Assembly: GCA_038325665.1 (NCBI GenBank)
Contig: JBBQJF010000267.1
Coordinates: 1-7,562 of the forward strand
From: CAUJGQ01 sp038325665
GTDB taxonomy: Bacteria; Chloroflexota; Dehalococcoidia; CAUJGQ01
Length of the DNA: 7,562 bases
Reading direction: 5' to 3'
Shown: positions 1 through 5,466 of the stretch, piece after piece
Numbering within the stretch: position 1 is the first letter of the stretch
Layout of the letters: each line of letters starts with the position of its first letter
Program-made: the position numbers and the translations under genes
Notes under the pieces: model-generated
What the model was told of the DNA's origin: nothing
Databases searched by the model: none
What the model saw: only the letters and a program-made list of their open reading frames with translations

Positions 1-89
1 TCCCACAGCCGCATCTCGGTGTGAGCGGCGAGCCGTTCGAGTGCATTTCCCGGCAGCTTTCGCGCGACGAACACCCGTGGCCCTGGCAT
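1..89 (-). CDS. D-2-hydroxyacid dehydrogenase (glycerate dehydrogenase/hydroxypyruvate reductase type), N-terminus only
   Basis: Only the first 29 residues are in the window; the gene continues past the left edge. They begin MPGPRVFVARKLPGNALERL and end with an EMRLW segment. This is the usual first beta-alpha-beta unit of the GyaR/HprA-like D-isomer 2-hydroxyacid dehydrogenases (a VFVxRKxP strand, a helix with LERL, then a strand ending in W). Family members reduce hydroxypyruvate or glyoxylate with NAD(P)H in the cytoplasm. The start is well supported: a near-perfect ribosome-binding site, GGAGGTGA (minus strand, bases 95-102), sits 5 nt before the ATG. The catalytic and nucleotide-binding parts lie outside the window, so substrate and intactness cannot be judged. 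The family call rests on a short but characteristic N-terminus. Confidence 0.7.
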   Translation of the reverse strand, partial: MPGPRVFVARKLPGNALERLAAHTEMRLW

Positions 90-187
90 GGCGGTCACCT
101 CCACGCGCTTGGATGGTCCGGCCCGACTAGGGTAGAAAGTAACCATCAGAGAGTCCTGGACGCCATAGCGGTCTGCCGCTCCTCCCC

Positions 188-316
188 TCAGGACTGAGCG
201 CCGCCCGACGAAGCCCGCTCCTCATCCATACGAGCATCTGGGATGCGCTTCGGACGGGCAAGCTTTCCTTCACGCTTCCGCATGATCTCCACGACGTTGA
301 CACTTGGCAAAATCAC
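188..316 (-). CDS. possible 42-residue ORF, or detached C-terminal part of the upstream XRE gene
   Basis: A GTG-initiated frame encodes 42 residues containing VNVVEIMRKREGKLARPKR and a DARMDEERAS segment, ending in TGA. The composition looks protein-like: alternating charges, no proline or arginine runs, about 64% GC in third codon positions. The same frame is open further upstream, to base 409, and overlaps the last 19 codons of the XRE gene, whose own tail looks low-complexity. No good ribosome-binding site precedes the GTG. An internal ATG (MRKREG) has GGAG only 3 nt away. It could be a small gene, the original C-terminus of the XRE protein cut off by a frameshift, or a chance open frame. 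No family recognised. Confidence 0.3.
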   Translation of the reverse strand: MILPSVNVVEIMRKREGKLARPKRIPDARMDEERASSGGAQS

Positions 317-351
317 CCGACCTGCATGTGTCAAACTTGGCGGCTGTGTCG

Positions 352-699
352 CTATACCGCAGGCGAATCTGACCCCGCCGCGCCCCGCCAGGTGCGCGTA
401 TACGCGGACCTATCCCGTGGCGGGACCCGCTGCGGCTCCAATCTGATTGATACGCGCTGGTCGAGCGCGAGAGCGACCCCGACAAGCGTCCGCAACGTCA
501 TGTTTGGCCGGCCATTCATAAGCTGAGAAATGAACGCACGCGACACCCCAAGCGTCGTCGCTAGATTGACAGGTCGCATACCAAGATCACCCATGCGCGT
601 GGCGACTTGCTCGGTGACATCGAGAACCAGTTGATCCGTGATGAAGTCCGGGTCGTCCTTGTACGCATCGAGCAGATCGCTGAACCACGATTCATCCAT
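352..699 (-). CDS. XRE-family helix-turn-helix regulator (HigA-like antitoxin type, solitary)
   Basis: The protein has 115 residues. Residues 1-35 form an amphipathic, acidic N-terminal helical region (DESWFSDLLDAYKDDPDF). An HTH_3/XRE domain follows at about 36-88. Its helix-turn-helix (residues 44-63) reads VNLATTLGVSRAFISQLMNG and is followed by NMTLRTLVGVALALD, the standard helix after recognition in Cro/C1-type folds. This architecture is common in HigA-like antitoxins and in solitary regulators that bind short operators as dimers. The start has AGGAG 5 nt upstream. Residues 90-115 are arginine-rich and look unlike family members, and a second frame is open under them (188-409), so the true C-terminus may be frameshifted. 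No HigB/RelE-like toxin lies on either side. Family call firm; role as antitoxin or repressor unresolved. Confidence 0.78.
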   Translation of the reverse strand: MDESWFSDLLDAYKDDPDFITDQLVLDVTEQVATRMGDLGMRPVNLATTLGVSRAFISQLMNGRPNMTLRTLVGVALALDQRVSIRLEPQRVPPRDRSAYTRTWRGAAGSDSPAV

Positions 700-735
700 G
701 GTGTCTCCTCATCTCGTGGATGTGTGCATAGCCAA

Positions 736-777
736 GCCGCAAGCGTTTAGCGGTTAGCCGTCAGCACTCAGCGCTCT
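736..777 (-). repeat. left heptad repeat array (6 units of 7 bp)
   Basis: Reading the minus strand from base 777, six consecutive 7-bp units occur: AGAGCGC, TGAGTGC, TGACGGC, TAACCGC, TAAACGC, TTGCGGC. The loose consensus is T(G/A)AnnGC with variable middle bases. The array lies between the start of the XRE gene (699) and the DinB stop (898) and is in inverted orientation to the right array at 859-900. Degenerate heptamer repeats of this style are known as short tandem repeats in cyanobacterial intergenic regions. I recall similar ones in Chloroflexota but cannot verify that here. Confidence 0.6.
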
Positions 778-858
778 GCCCGCGCGTGCGGGTGAAGGAT
801 AGCCGGCCGGCGGCGACCACGACCGGGCCGAGGTCTCGCATCCCCGCGGCTTGGCCGC

Positions 859-900
859 TGACGGCTGACGGCTGACGGCTGAATGTTAAGCACTGAATCA
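859..900 (+). repeat. right heptad repeat array (6 units of 7 bp), inverted relative to the left array
   Basis: On the plus strand the units are TGACGGC three times in perfect tandem (859-879), then TGAATGT, TAAGCAC and TGAATCA in phase to base 900. The last unit contains the stop codon of the minus-strand DinB gene (898-900), so the array begins exactly where that gene ends. The unit matches TGACGGC in the left array on the opposite strand. The two arrays can therefore pair as a long imperfect hairpin across about 80 bp. Confidence 0.7.
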
Positions 901-1431
901 TCGTCGCCGCTGGTCCGGCTCCACGCCGGAGAGGAAGCGCGGCTTGTAGGCGGGGTCGCGGCCGGCGGTCTGATCGGTGTGCATGCGGTCGTGGCGGTAG
1001 AACGACCTCAGCCATTGCAGCACCGTGAGGCTGCCGAACATCGGCTGGCTGGCCCTGCGGTCGAAGTCGGCGGGAGCGAGAGCGCGGATGAACGCCTCGG
1101 TGCGGGCACGTTCGTCCTTGAGGGCATCGATCAATTCGGCGACCGGGTGCTCATTGGCGCTCGTGATCGGTACGGCTGTCGGCTCGCCGCGTACTCCGGA
1201 CACATCGGCGCCATCTTCCTCCAGCGCGCGGCTGACCCAGGCAATGTAGTTGCGCTCCATCTCCCACAGGTGGGCGAGCTGCTCCTTGGTTGACCATTCC
1301 GCCTCCCCGGTCTGTCCTTCCGGGCGCCGGGCGGCCTGCTCCTCGCTGAAGGTCACGGCTTGGGCGAGGAAGCGCTCGCGTTCCTCTGCCATCTTTTGAA
1401 GAAGGTTCTGGATTTCGCTGTCGGTCGCCAT
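898..1431 (-). CDS. DinB/DfsB-family four-helix-bundle putative metalloenzyme
   Basis: The protein has 177 residues, typical for DinB_2/DfsB proteins. These are cytoplasmic four-helix bundles that bind a divalent metal through three histidines; characterised relatives are thiol-dependent (mycothiol or bacillithiol) transferases. The expected triad is visible: His54 in the second helix (STKEQLAHLWEMERN), and His147 and His151 in RHDRMH near the C-terminus. The conserved W46-S/T-K-E-Q-L-A-H pattern before the first histidine is also present. The start was set at base 1431 because GGAGGG lies 6 nt upstream; a longer frame adds 17 residues with no ribosome-binding site. Transcription diverges from the methyltransferase gene. 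The actual substrate cannot be read from the sequence. Confidence 0.87.
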   Translation of the reverse strand: MATDSEIQNLLQKMAEERERFLAQAVTFSEEQAARRPEGQTGEAEWSTKEQLAHLWEMERNYIAWVSRALEEDGADVSGVRGEPTAVPITSANEHPVAELIDALKDERARTEAFIRALAPADFDRRASQPMFGSLTVLQWLRSFYRHDRMHTDQTAGRDPAYKPRFLSGVEPDQRRR

Positions 1432-1437
1432 TTCGGT

Positions 1438-1443
1438 CCCTCC
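1438..1443 (-). promoter_or_regulatory. ribosome-binding site that sets the DinB start
   Basis: GGAGGG on the minus strand, 6 nt before the ATG at 1431. It favours this start over the upstream in-frame ATG at 1482, which would add 17 residues unlike the family. Confidence 0.7.
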
Positions 1444-1515
1444 ACGCGCCGGATCATCCACCGCCGCACAATCATAGCTCACGCGCGGGGAATGGCGTGG
1501 GCGTGGCGCGGGCCG

Positions 1516-1563
1516 GGCGTGTCCGGCTTGGGTCGCACCCCGACACTGGAGTCAGGACACGCC
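1516..1563. promoter_or_regulatory. 9-bp inverted repeat in the divergent dinB-like/methyltransferase intergenic region
   Basis: GGCGTGTCC (1516-1524) and GGACACGCC (1555-1563) are perfect reverse complements separated by 30 bp. A further GACAC (1542-1546) and a small GGGT-CGC-ACCC hairpin (1530-1540) lie between them. Its place between two divergent genes would suit an operator or a looped regulator site. In DNA this GC-rich a chance occurrence is possible. No convincing -35/-10 pair was found beside it. Confidence 0.3.
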
Positions 1564-1656
1564 GGCCGGGCGCACCCCCGCTCGAATTGGAACCGGGCGC
1601 GCCTTAGACGTCACCGGCTGGCGTCGCGATCATGCTATCCTTGCGGCCAACCCCCC

Positions 1657-1664
1657 GGGAGGTG
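1657..1664 (+). promoter_or_regulatory. ribosome-binding site that sets the methyltransferase start
   Basis: GGGAGGTG ends 6 nt before the ATG at 1671. It rules against the upstream in-frame ATG at 1632, which would add 13 residues and has no Shine-Dalgarno sequence. Confidence 0.75.
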
Positions 1665-1670
1665 CGTCTC

Positions 1671-2504
1671 ATGAACGCCGCCGAGAGCTACGCCGCGCGG
1701 ATCGACGCCATCACCGAGCAGCGGACGCGGCTGGTCGGTGAGGACGACCCGGGCGACCGCTGGAGTGCGGCGGCGCGTCGTTTCCGCATGGATCCGCGTC
1801 GCGAGCTAGATGCGAACCTACACACGGTTGCCTCGTATGTTGAGCCGGACGATGCGGTGGTCGATGTCGGCGGCGGCGCCGGCCGGGTGTGCTTGCCCCT
1901 GGCGCTGCACTGTCGCGCGGTGATCAACCTCGATCCCTCGCCCGCGATGGGCGTGGAGTTCGAGGCAAGCGCGGCCGGCGCCGGCATCGCGAACGCGCGC
2001 TTCATATGCTCCGGCTGGCCGGCGGCGGAGACTGTCGAAGGTGACGTCGTGCTGTCGGCAAACGTTACCTACTTCGTGCGCGACATCGTGCCGTTCGTGC
2101 ACGCGCTGGAGGCGTCTGCTCGACGCCGGGTGATCATTACCGTCTGGAGCATTCCGCCGCCATCGCAGAACGCGGAATTGTTCCAGATCGTGTACGGCGA
2201 GGCCGAGACGATCGCGCCGAGCTATCGCGAGTTGCTGCCGGTGCTATGGGATCTCGACATCCTGCCCGAGGTGCGGGTGCTGCCCAATCCATTCCACGAT
2301 GGGACGCAGCAACCGGCCACACGGGAAGAGGCGGTCACGGCGGCGCTTCAGCGCCTTCGCGCCGGCGAAGATCAGCGGGCGCGCAAGGCCGTCGAAGACC
2401 GCTTCGATGAGTTGTTTTCGTCAGGCCCCGACGGGTTTCGCGCCCTTTGGCGTCCCGACGTTCGGGAACTGCTCATTACCTGGGAGCCACGCCGCCGGCG
2501 GTGA
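1671..2504 (+). CDS. class I SAM-dependent methyltransferase
   Basis: The protein has 277 residues and a Rossmann-type methyltransferase core. Motif I is VVDVGGGAGRVCLPLA (Asp65 to Gly71 form the glycine-rich SAM loop). Motif II follows at AVINLDPSPAM, where Asp88 would contact the ribose hydroxyls. Residues 108-135 (WPAAETVEGDVVLSANVTYF) fit strands 3-4 and the motif IV region. The N-terminal 50 residues are helical and likely cap the active site; the C-terminal 100 are probably the acceptor-specific part. The acceptor substrate cannot be deduced. It is cytoplasmic, with no signal or TM segment. It stands alone on the plus strand and diverges from the DinB-like gene; its 3' end faces the convergent LolA-like gene 178 bp away. 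Confidence 0.88.
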   Translation: MNAAESYAARIDAITEQRTRLVGEDDPGDRWSAAARRFRMDPRRELDANLHTVASYVEPDDAVVDVGGGAGRVCLPLALHCRAVINLDPSPAMGVEFEASAAGAGIANARFICSGWPAAETVEGDVVLSANVTYFVRDIVPFVHALEASARRRVIITVWSIPPPSQNAELFQIVYGEAETIAPSYRELLPVLWDLDILPEVRVLPNPFHDGTQQPATREEAVTAALQRLRAGEDQRARKAVEDRFDELFSSGPDGFRALWRPDVRELLITWEPRRRR

Positions 2505-2682
2505 TGGCAGGGGCAGATTGCGCCGGCCGGGCGTGCAACGGGGTGATTCTGAGTCCGTGAGGCGCAAATCCTCGATCTGGCGGACGGTTCTGACGATACG
2601 ATCGATTCGCGGGTCGCGCATCCCGCCGGCTCCTCCAACCGCCAGTGCTGTCCCTGTCACGCCGTGCATCCCAGGTCGCCCG

Positions 2683-3519
2683 CTATCCGTCCCGACAGGG
2701 CACCCCGGACGGGGCGACCGGGGTGATTTGCTCGTCGAAACCGCTGTACGTCCAGCTCTCCTGGCGGCCCTTGAGCGGCGAGTCAACCAGTTGGCGGCGG
2801 ACTCGCAGCGTGTCCAGTTCGATCCAGACTGTCGCGGTGGAGCGGAGGCCGAACGCGCCCTCGGGGAACTCGAACGCGCGCACCCGACGGCCGTCGATCT
2901 CGCTGAACCCGCCGTCGCCCGCGCGCCTAAAGTCTATGCCTGGCGCGGGCGGCGGCGCGGCATCGCCCGCCACCCTCTCGCACGTCCACAGTCCGGGGAG
3001 GATGCGTTGATAGATCACCTCGGCATTGGCGATGCGGCGACCCGTGCTTGTGACGTGGGGACGGTCGCTCCGAAAGCGATAGCCCTCGAATCGCTCTTCC
3101 CGTCCGCCGCTGGCCGGACTTTCCGCCAAGATAACGTTCGTGTCGCGTTGGGCGGCTATCCGCCCTTTGCCATCGAGCCGGAACTCCGAGCGGGAATCTG
3201 ATTCGGGCTGGTCGGCCGCGATCCGCTCGGGTGGGCCGGTGACGTACCGCATCCGGTAGCCGCTCAGCTCGCGCCACGCGTCGTCCACTGCCCGCGATAG
3301 TTCCGCCCGCTCGGTCGGTGGGACCAGCGCCCAATTGGACGCGATCATCGTACGTGCCGCCCGCTCGCGGCGTCCGGAGACATCGTCCCGGCGTCCGAGC
3401 AGGGACGGAACGGCACTCAGCCCGATCAGGTAGACGAGCATGGCCGCGGCAAAGGCCAGCGCCACACGCGAACGGCGGCGACGCGGTAGCCGGAGGGTGA
3501 GAGATCTCATGGCATTCAT
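2683..3519 (-). CDS. membrane-anchored protein with a LolA-like extracytoplasmic domain (function unknown)
   Basis: The protein has 278 residues. An Arg-rich stretch (RLPRRRRSR, residues 10-18) is followed by a single hydrophobic segment at 19-41 (VALAFAAAMLVYLIGLSAV), giving an N-in signal anchor with about 235 residues outside. The exported part is rich in beta-strand patterns. It ends with a strand pair, VWIELDTLRVRRQLVD then ESWTYSGF and PVAP, resembling the C-terminus of LolA/LppX-type lipid-binding beta folds. This is a fold-style resemblance, not a clear family match. It starts one base after the stop of the upstream HNH-like gene (TGA-C-ATG), so translation is probably coupled. A second ATG lies 9 nt further in. 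An 8-bp inverted repeat (2701-2725) lies within the last codons. Confidence 0.6.
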   Translation of the reverse strand: MNAMRSLTLRLPRRRRSRVALAFAAAMLVYLIGLSAVPSLLGRRDDVSGRRERAARTMIASNWALVPPTERAELSRAVDDAWRELSGYRMRYVTGPPERIAADQPESDSRSEFRLDGKGRIAAQRDTNVILAESPASGGREERFEGYRFRSDRPHVTSTGRRIANAEVIYQRILPGLWTCERVAGDAAPPPAPGIDFRRAGDGGFSEIDGRRVRAFEFPEGAFGLRSTATVWIELDTLRVRRQLVDSPLKGRQESWTYSGFDEQITPVAPSGVPCRDG

Positions 3520-3520
3520 G

Positions 3521-3979
3521 TCACCGGCGTCGCACCGCTGAACCGGCAGGCCGCGATGCGGTTCGCGCGGGTGTGCGTGCTTGTGATGACAGCGCGCCGG
3601 CCGCGGCGCACGTTCGGCAGAGCGTGACGTAGCGGTCGAGCGGATCGGCGTCGGCGCGGCGACCGGGCCTGCGCGCGGCCACCGTGTTGGCATCCGCGCC
3701 GCCGCACAGCACGCATCGGCGCCCATCGCGCGTCCGCACCGCATCCTGGATAGCGGCCGGCGCCGCTGCCGCGATCGCGGGTGCGCCATCCGAACGGACC
3801 ATGCGGCGCGGTCGGGTAGACGCGCTCAGCATCACGATCAGCCACACCGTCACGACAATTGGCGAGGTCAGAACAAGCTGCTCCATCGCCACCCCGGGCG
3901 CGCGCACGAACAGCGCCGACCAGCCGAGCGCGGCCGCCATTCCCGCCAGCGCAACCATCGTGCGAATCAGCGAGCCCAT
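3521..3979 (-). CDS. two-TM membrane protein with a degenerate HNH/treble-clef zinc finger
   Basis: The protein has 152 residues. Hydrophobic segments at about 5-25 and 35-53 form two membrane helices, followed by a basic stretch (RPRRMVR) that would place the C-terminus in the cytoplasm. Residues 79-124 read like the start and end of an HNH nuclease domain: DAVRTRDGRRCVLCGG, then YVTLCRTC. The two CxxC pairs (Cys89/92 and Cys121/124) could bind structural zinc. The histidines that define catalytic HNH domains are absent: the usual VHHI segment is AARRPG and the final CxxxH is CAAAG. A structural or binding role is therefore more likely than nuclease activity. AGGAGAGG precedes the ATG by about 7 nt. 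It is coupled to the downstream LolA-like gene. Confidence 0.65.
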   Translation of the reverse strand: MGSLIRTMVALAGMAAALGWSALFVRAPGVAMEQLVLTSPIVVTVWLIVMLSASTRPRRMVRSDGAPAIAAAAPAAIQDAVRTRDGRRCVLCGGADANTVAARRPGRRADADPLDRYVTLCRTCAAAGALSSQARTPARTASRPAGSAVRRR

Positions 3980-4178
3980 GACGCTACCTCTCCTACGCTA
4001 GCGCTACTGATCGAGTGTAAACCACCTTGAAGCCGTTCCGCACGGCTGGTACCATCGTCCGGCTGTCGCGTCCATGACCGTGAACTCCTAGCCGGTCGGT
4101 TTCGCGTTTGAATAGCCCCCGCGCCGGCTCATACTCATAGAGGAGTCGCTCATGCCCCGCGGCGCCATGTCCCCGGCC

Positions 4179-4213
4179 CCCAACACCCAATGCCCAACAC
4201 CGATCACCCATTT
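4179..4213 (+). repeat. second heptad repeat array (5 units, CCCAnnn type)
   Basis: Consecutive 7-bp units CCCAACA, CCCAATG, CCCAACA, CCGATCA and CCCATTT lie just upstream of the acetyltransferase start at 4230. The period matches the arrays at 736-777 and 859-900, but the unit differs. The array is translated in the longer frame from ATG 4152 into a proline/threonine-rich leader, which argues that the true start is downstream of it. Confidence 0.6.
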
Positions 4214-4216
4214 TCC

Positions 4217-4222
4217 AGGGAG
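4217..4222 (+). promoter_or_regulatory. ribosome-binding site that sets the Eis-like acetyltransferase start
   Basis: AGGGAG ends 7 nt before the ATG at 4230. The upstream in-frame ATG at 4152 would read through the heptad repeats and add 26 residues unrelated to the family. Confidence 0.65.
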
Positions 4223-4229
4223 CGCTGTC

Positions 4230-5450
4230 ATGAGTGTTGAGTACCGCTCCGCGCGTGCGGATGAGATGCGTGAGTTCACCTACGGCAGTGTGCTCGGATT
4301 CGGTAATACCACGTCCGACGCCGAGGTGGACCGGCTGATGGCCAGCGACTTCATCCAGCCCGAGCAGACTCTATGCGCTGTTGAGGATGGGGTACTGGCG
4401 TCGCAGATGGCCACGCTGCCGGCGGTCATGCGCTGGAACGGGCGGGAGATCGGGTGCGGTGCTGTCACCGCGGTAACCACGCTGCCGACGCACCGCCGCC
4501 GCGGCCATCTGCGCGCGATCATGACGCGGGCGTTCGCGACGATGCGTGACGAGGGACAACCGGTGGCGATGCTGTGGGCGTCGATGGCCGCGATCTATCA
4601 GCGGTTCGGCTACGGCATCGTCTATACCCTGCTCAACTGCGACTTTGACCCGCGCACCCCGCGGTTCATCGACGAAATCGCGACCCCCGGCCGCGTGCGA
4701 CTCGTCAAGGGCGATGCTGTGGTACCGGTCATCGCCGAACCGTATGCCCGGTTCGCGGCAGCCCGGACGGGCATGTTCAACCGGGACGAGATGTGGTGGC
4801 ACAAGCAAATCCTGCGTCCGTGGCGGCCGGAGACGCCCCCGTTTCTCGTGGCCGTGTACGAGGAGGGCGCGGCGGTCCAGGGCTACTGTGTCTACGAGGT
4901 CGCGGAGCACCCCTCCAATAGACCGGGGCCGGACCAACAGATCCGCGTGCGCGAACTGATCTGGCTCACGCCTGCCGCGCACCGGGCTTTGCTGCGGTAT
5001 GTCATGAGCCATGACCTCGTTGGCTCCGTGCGGATGACACACATGCCCACCGACGATCCGTTGTTCTACCATGTCGAGGAGCCGCGTCTGCTCGATCTTC
5101 GCGCCCGCGATGGCACACTGCTGCGCATCGTCGATGCGCCGGCGGCGCTGGAGGGACGCGGGTATGACGCCGAAGGCCGCGTCACGTTCGTTCTCAACGA
5201 CGACATGTGCCCCTGGAACGAAGGGATGTGGGAGCTGGCCGTCGAGGGTGGACAAGCCCACGTCAAACGTGCCTCGGGCGAGGCGGAGATGCGGCTGACG
5301 CCCCGTGCGCTGGCTCTGGTGGCCTGCGGTCATCAGCCCGCCTCGACCCTCGCGCGCATCGGCATGATCGACGGCAATCAGGACGCGCTCGCCACCACCG
5401 ACCGGCTCTTCCACACGACGTACGCGCCGTTGTGCCTCGACAACTTTTAG
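4230..5450 (+). CDS. Eis-like GNAT N-acetyltransferase
   Basis: The protein has 406 residues, close to the 402 of M. tuberculosis Eis, with the same three-part build. An N-terminal GNAT domain carries the acetyl-CoA loop VTTLPTHRRRGHLRAIM (Arg90, Arg91, Gly92). The hallmark IYQRFGYG follows, whose Tyr123 matches the catalytic tyrosine of Eis. A second GNAT-like domain ends in PAALEGRGY, almost identical to mycobacterial Eis. The C-terminal sterol-carrier-like domain ends in CLDNF, so the C-terminal phenylalanine carboxylate used as general base in Eis is kept. Known relatives acetylate aminoglycosides at several amines, or lysine side chains. The natural substrate here is unknown, and a resistance role is not implied. 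It leads an apparent operon, 16 bp ahead of the LD-carboxypeptidase gene. Confidence 0.9.
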   Translation: MSVEYRSARADEMREFTYGSVLGFGNTTSDAEVDRLMASDFIQPEQTLCAVEDGVLASQMATLPAVMRWNGREIGCGAVTAVTTLPTHRRRGHLRAIMTRAFATMRDEGQPVAMLWASMAAIYQRFGYGIVYTLLNCDFDPRTPRFIDEIATPGRVRLVKGDAVVPVIAEPYARFAAARTGMFNRDEMWWHKQILRPWRPETPPFLVAVYEEGAAVQGYCVYEVAEHPSNRPGPDQQIRVRELIWLTPAAHRALLRYVMSHDLVGSVRMTHMPTDDPLFYHVEEPRLLDLRARDGTLLRIVDAPAALEGRGYDAEGRVTFVLNDDMCPWNEGMWELAVEGGQAHVKRASGEAEMRLTPRALALVACGHQPASTLARIGMIDGNQDALATTDRLFHTTYAPLCLDNF

Positions 5451-5466
5451 TAGGAGCGGGAACGGC

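Noticed and set aside
103..187. Promoter for the dehydrogenase gene (TACCCT as a -10 on the minus strand)
   Set aside because: No acceptable -35 element at the right distance; a promoter is expected in this gap but cannot be placed.
761..1015. 84-residue minus-strand frame across the heptad arrays and the DinB end
   Set aside because: It is out of frame with DinB and translates the repeats; no start signal or motif.
2421..2786. 121-residue minus-strand frame bridging the methyltransferase end and the LolA-like gene end
   Set aside because: The middle (RDPRIDRIVRTVRQIEDLRL) looks somewhat protein-like and has GGAGG about 11 nt before an internal ATG. However, the frame overlaps both flanking genes and its ends read as non-coding. 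Kept only as a remote possibility.
2299..3201. 300-residue plus-strand open frame
   Set aside because: It runs antisense through the LolA-like gene and out of frame over the methyltransferase end. Its Arg/Pro/Ala-rich composition and lack of any motif or ribosome-binding site mark it as a GC-driven shadow.
4004..4075. 23-codon minus-strand ORF (MDATAGRWYQPCGTASRWF...) with AGGAG 9 nt upstream, ahead of the HNH-like gene
   Set aside because: It is very short, a competing frame over the same bases looks equally plausible, and the region also forms an AGCCGT/ACGGCT hairpin (4031-4047). It could be a leader peptide, but nothing independent supports that.
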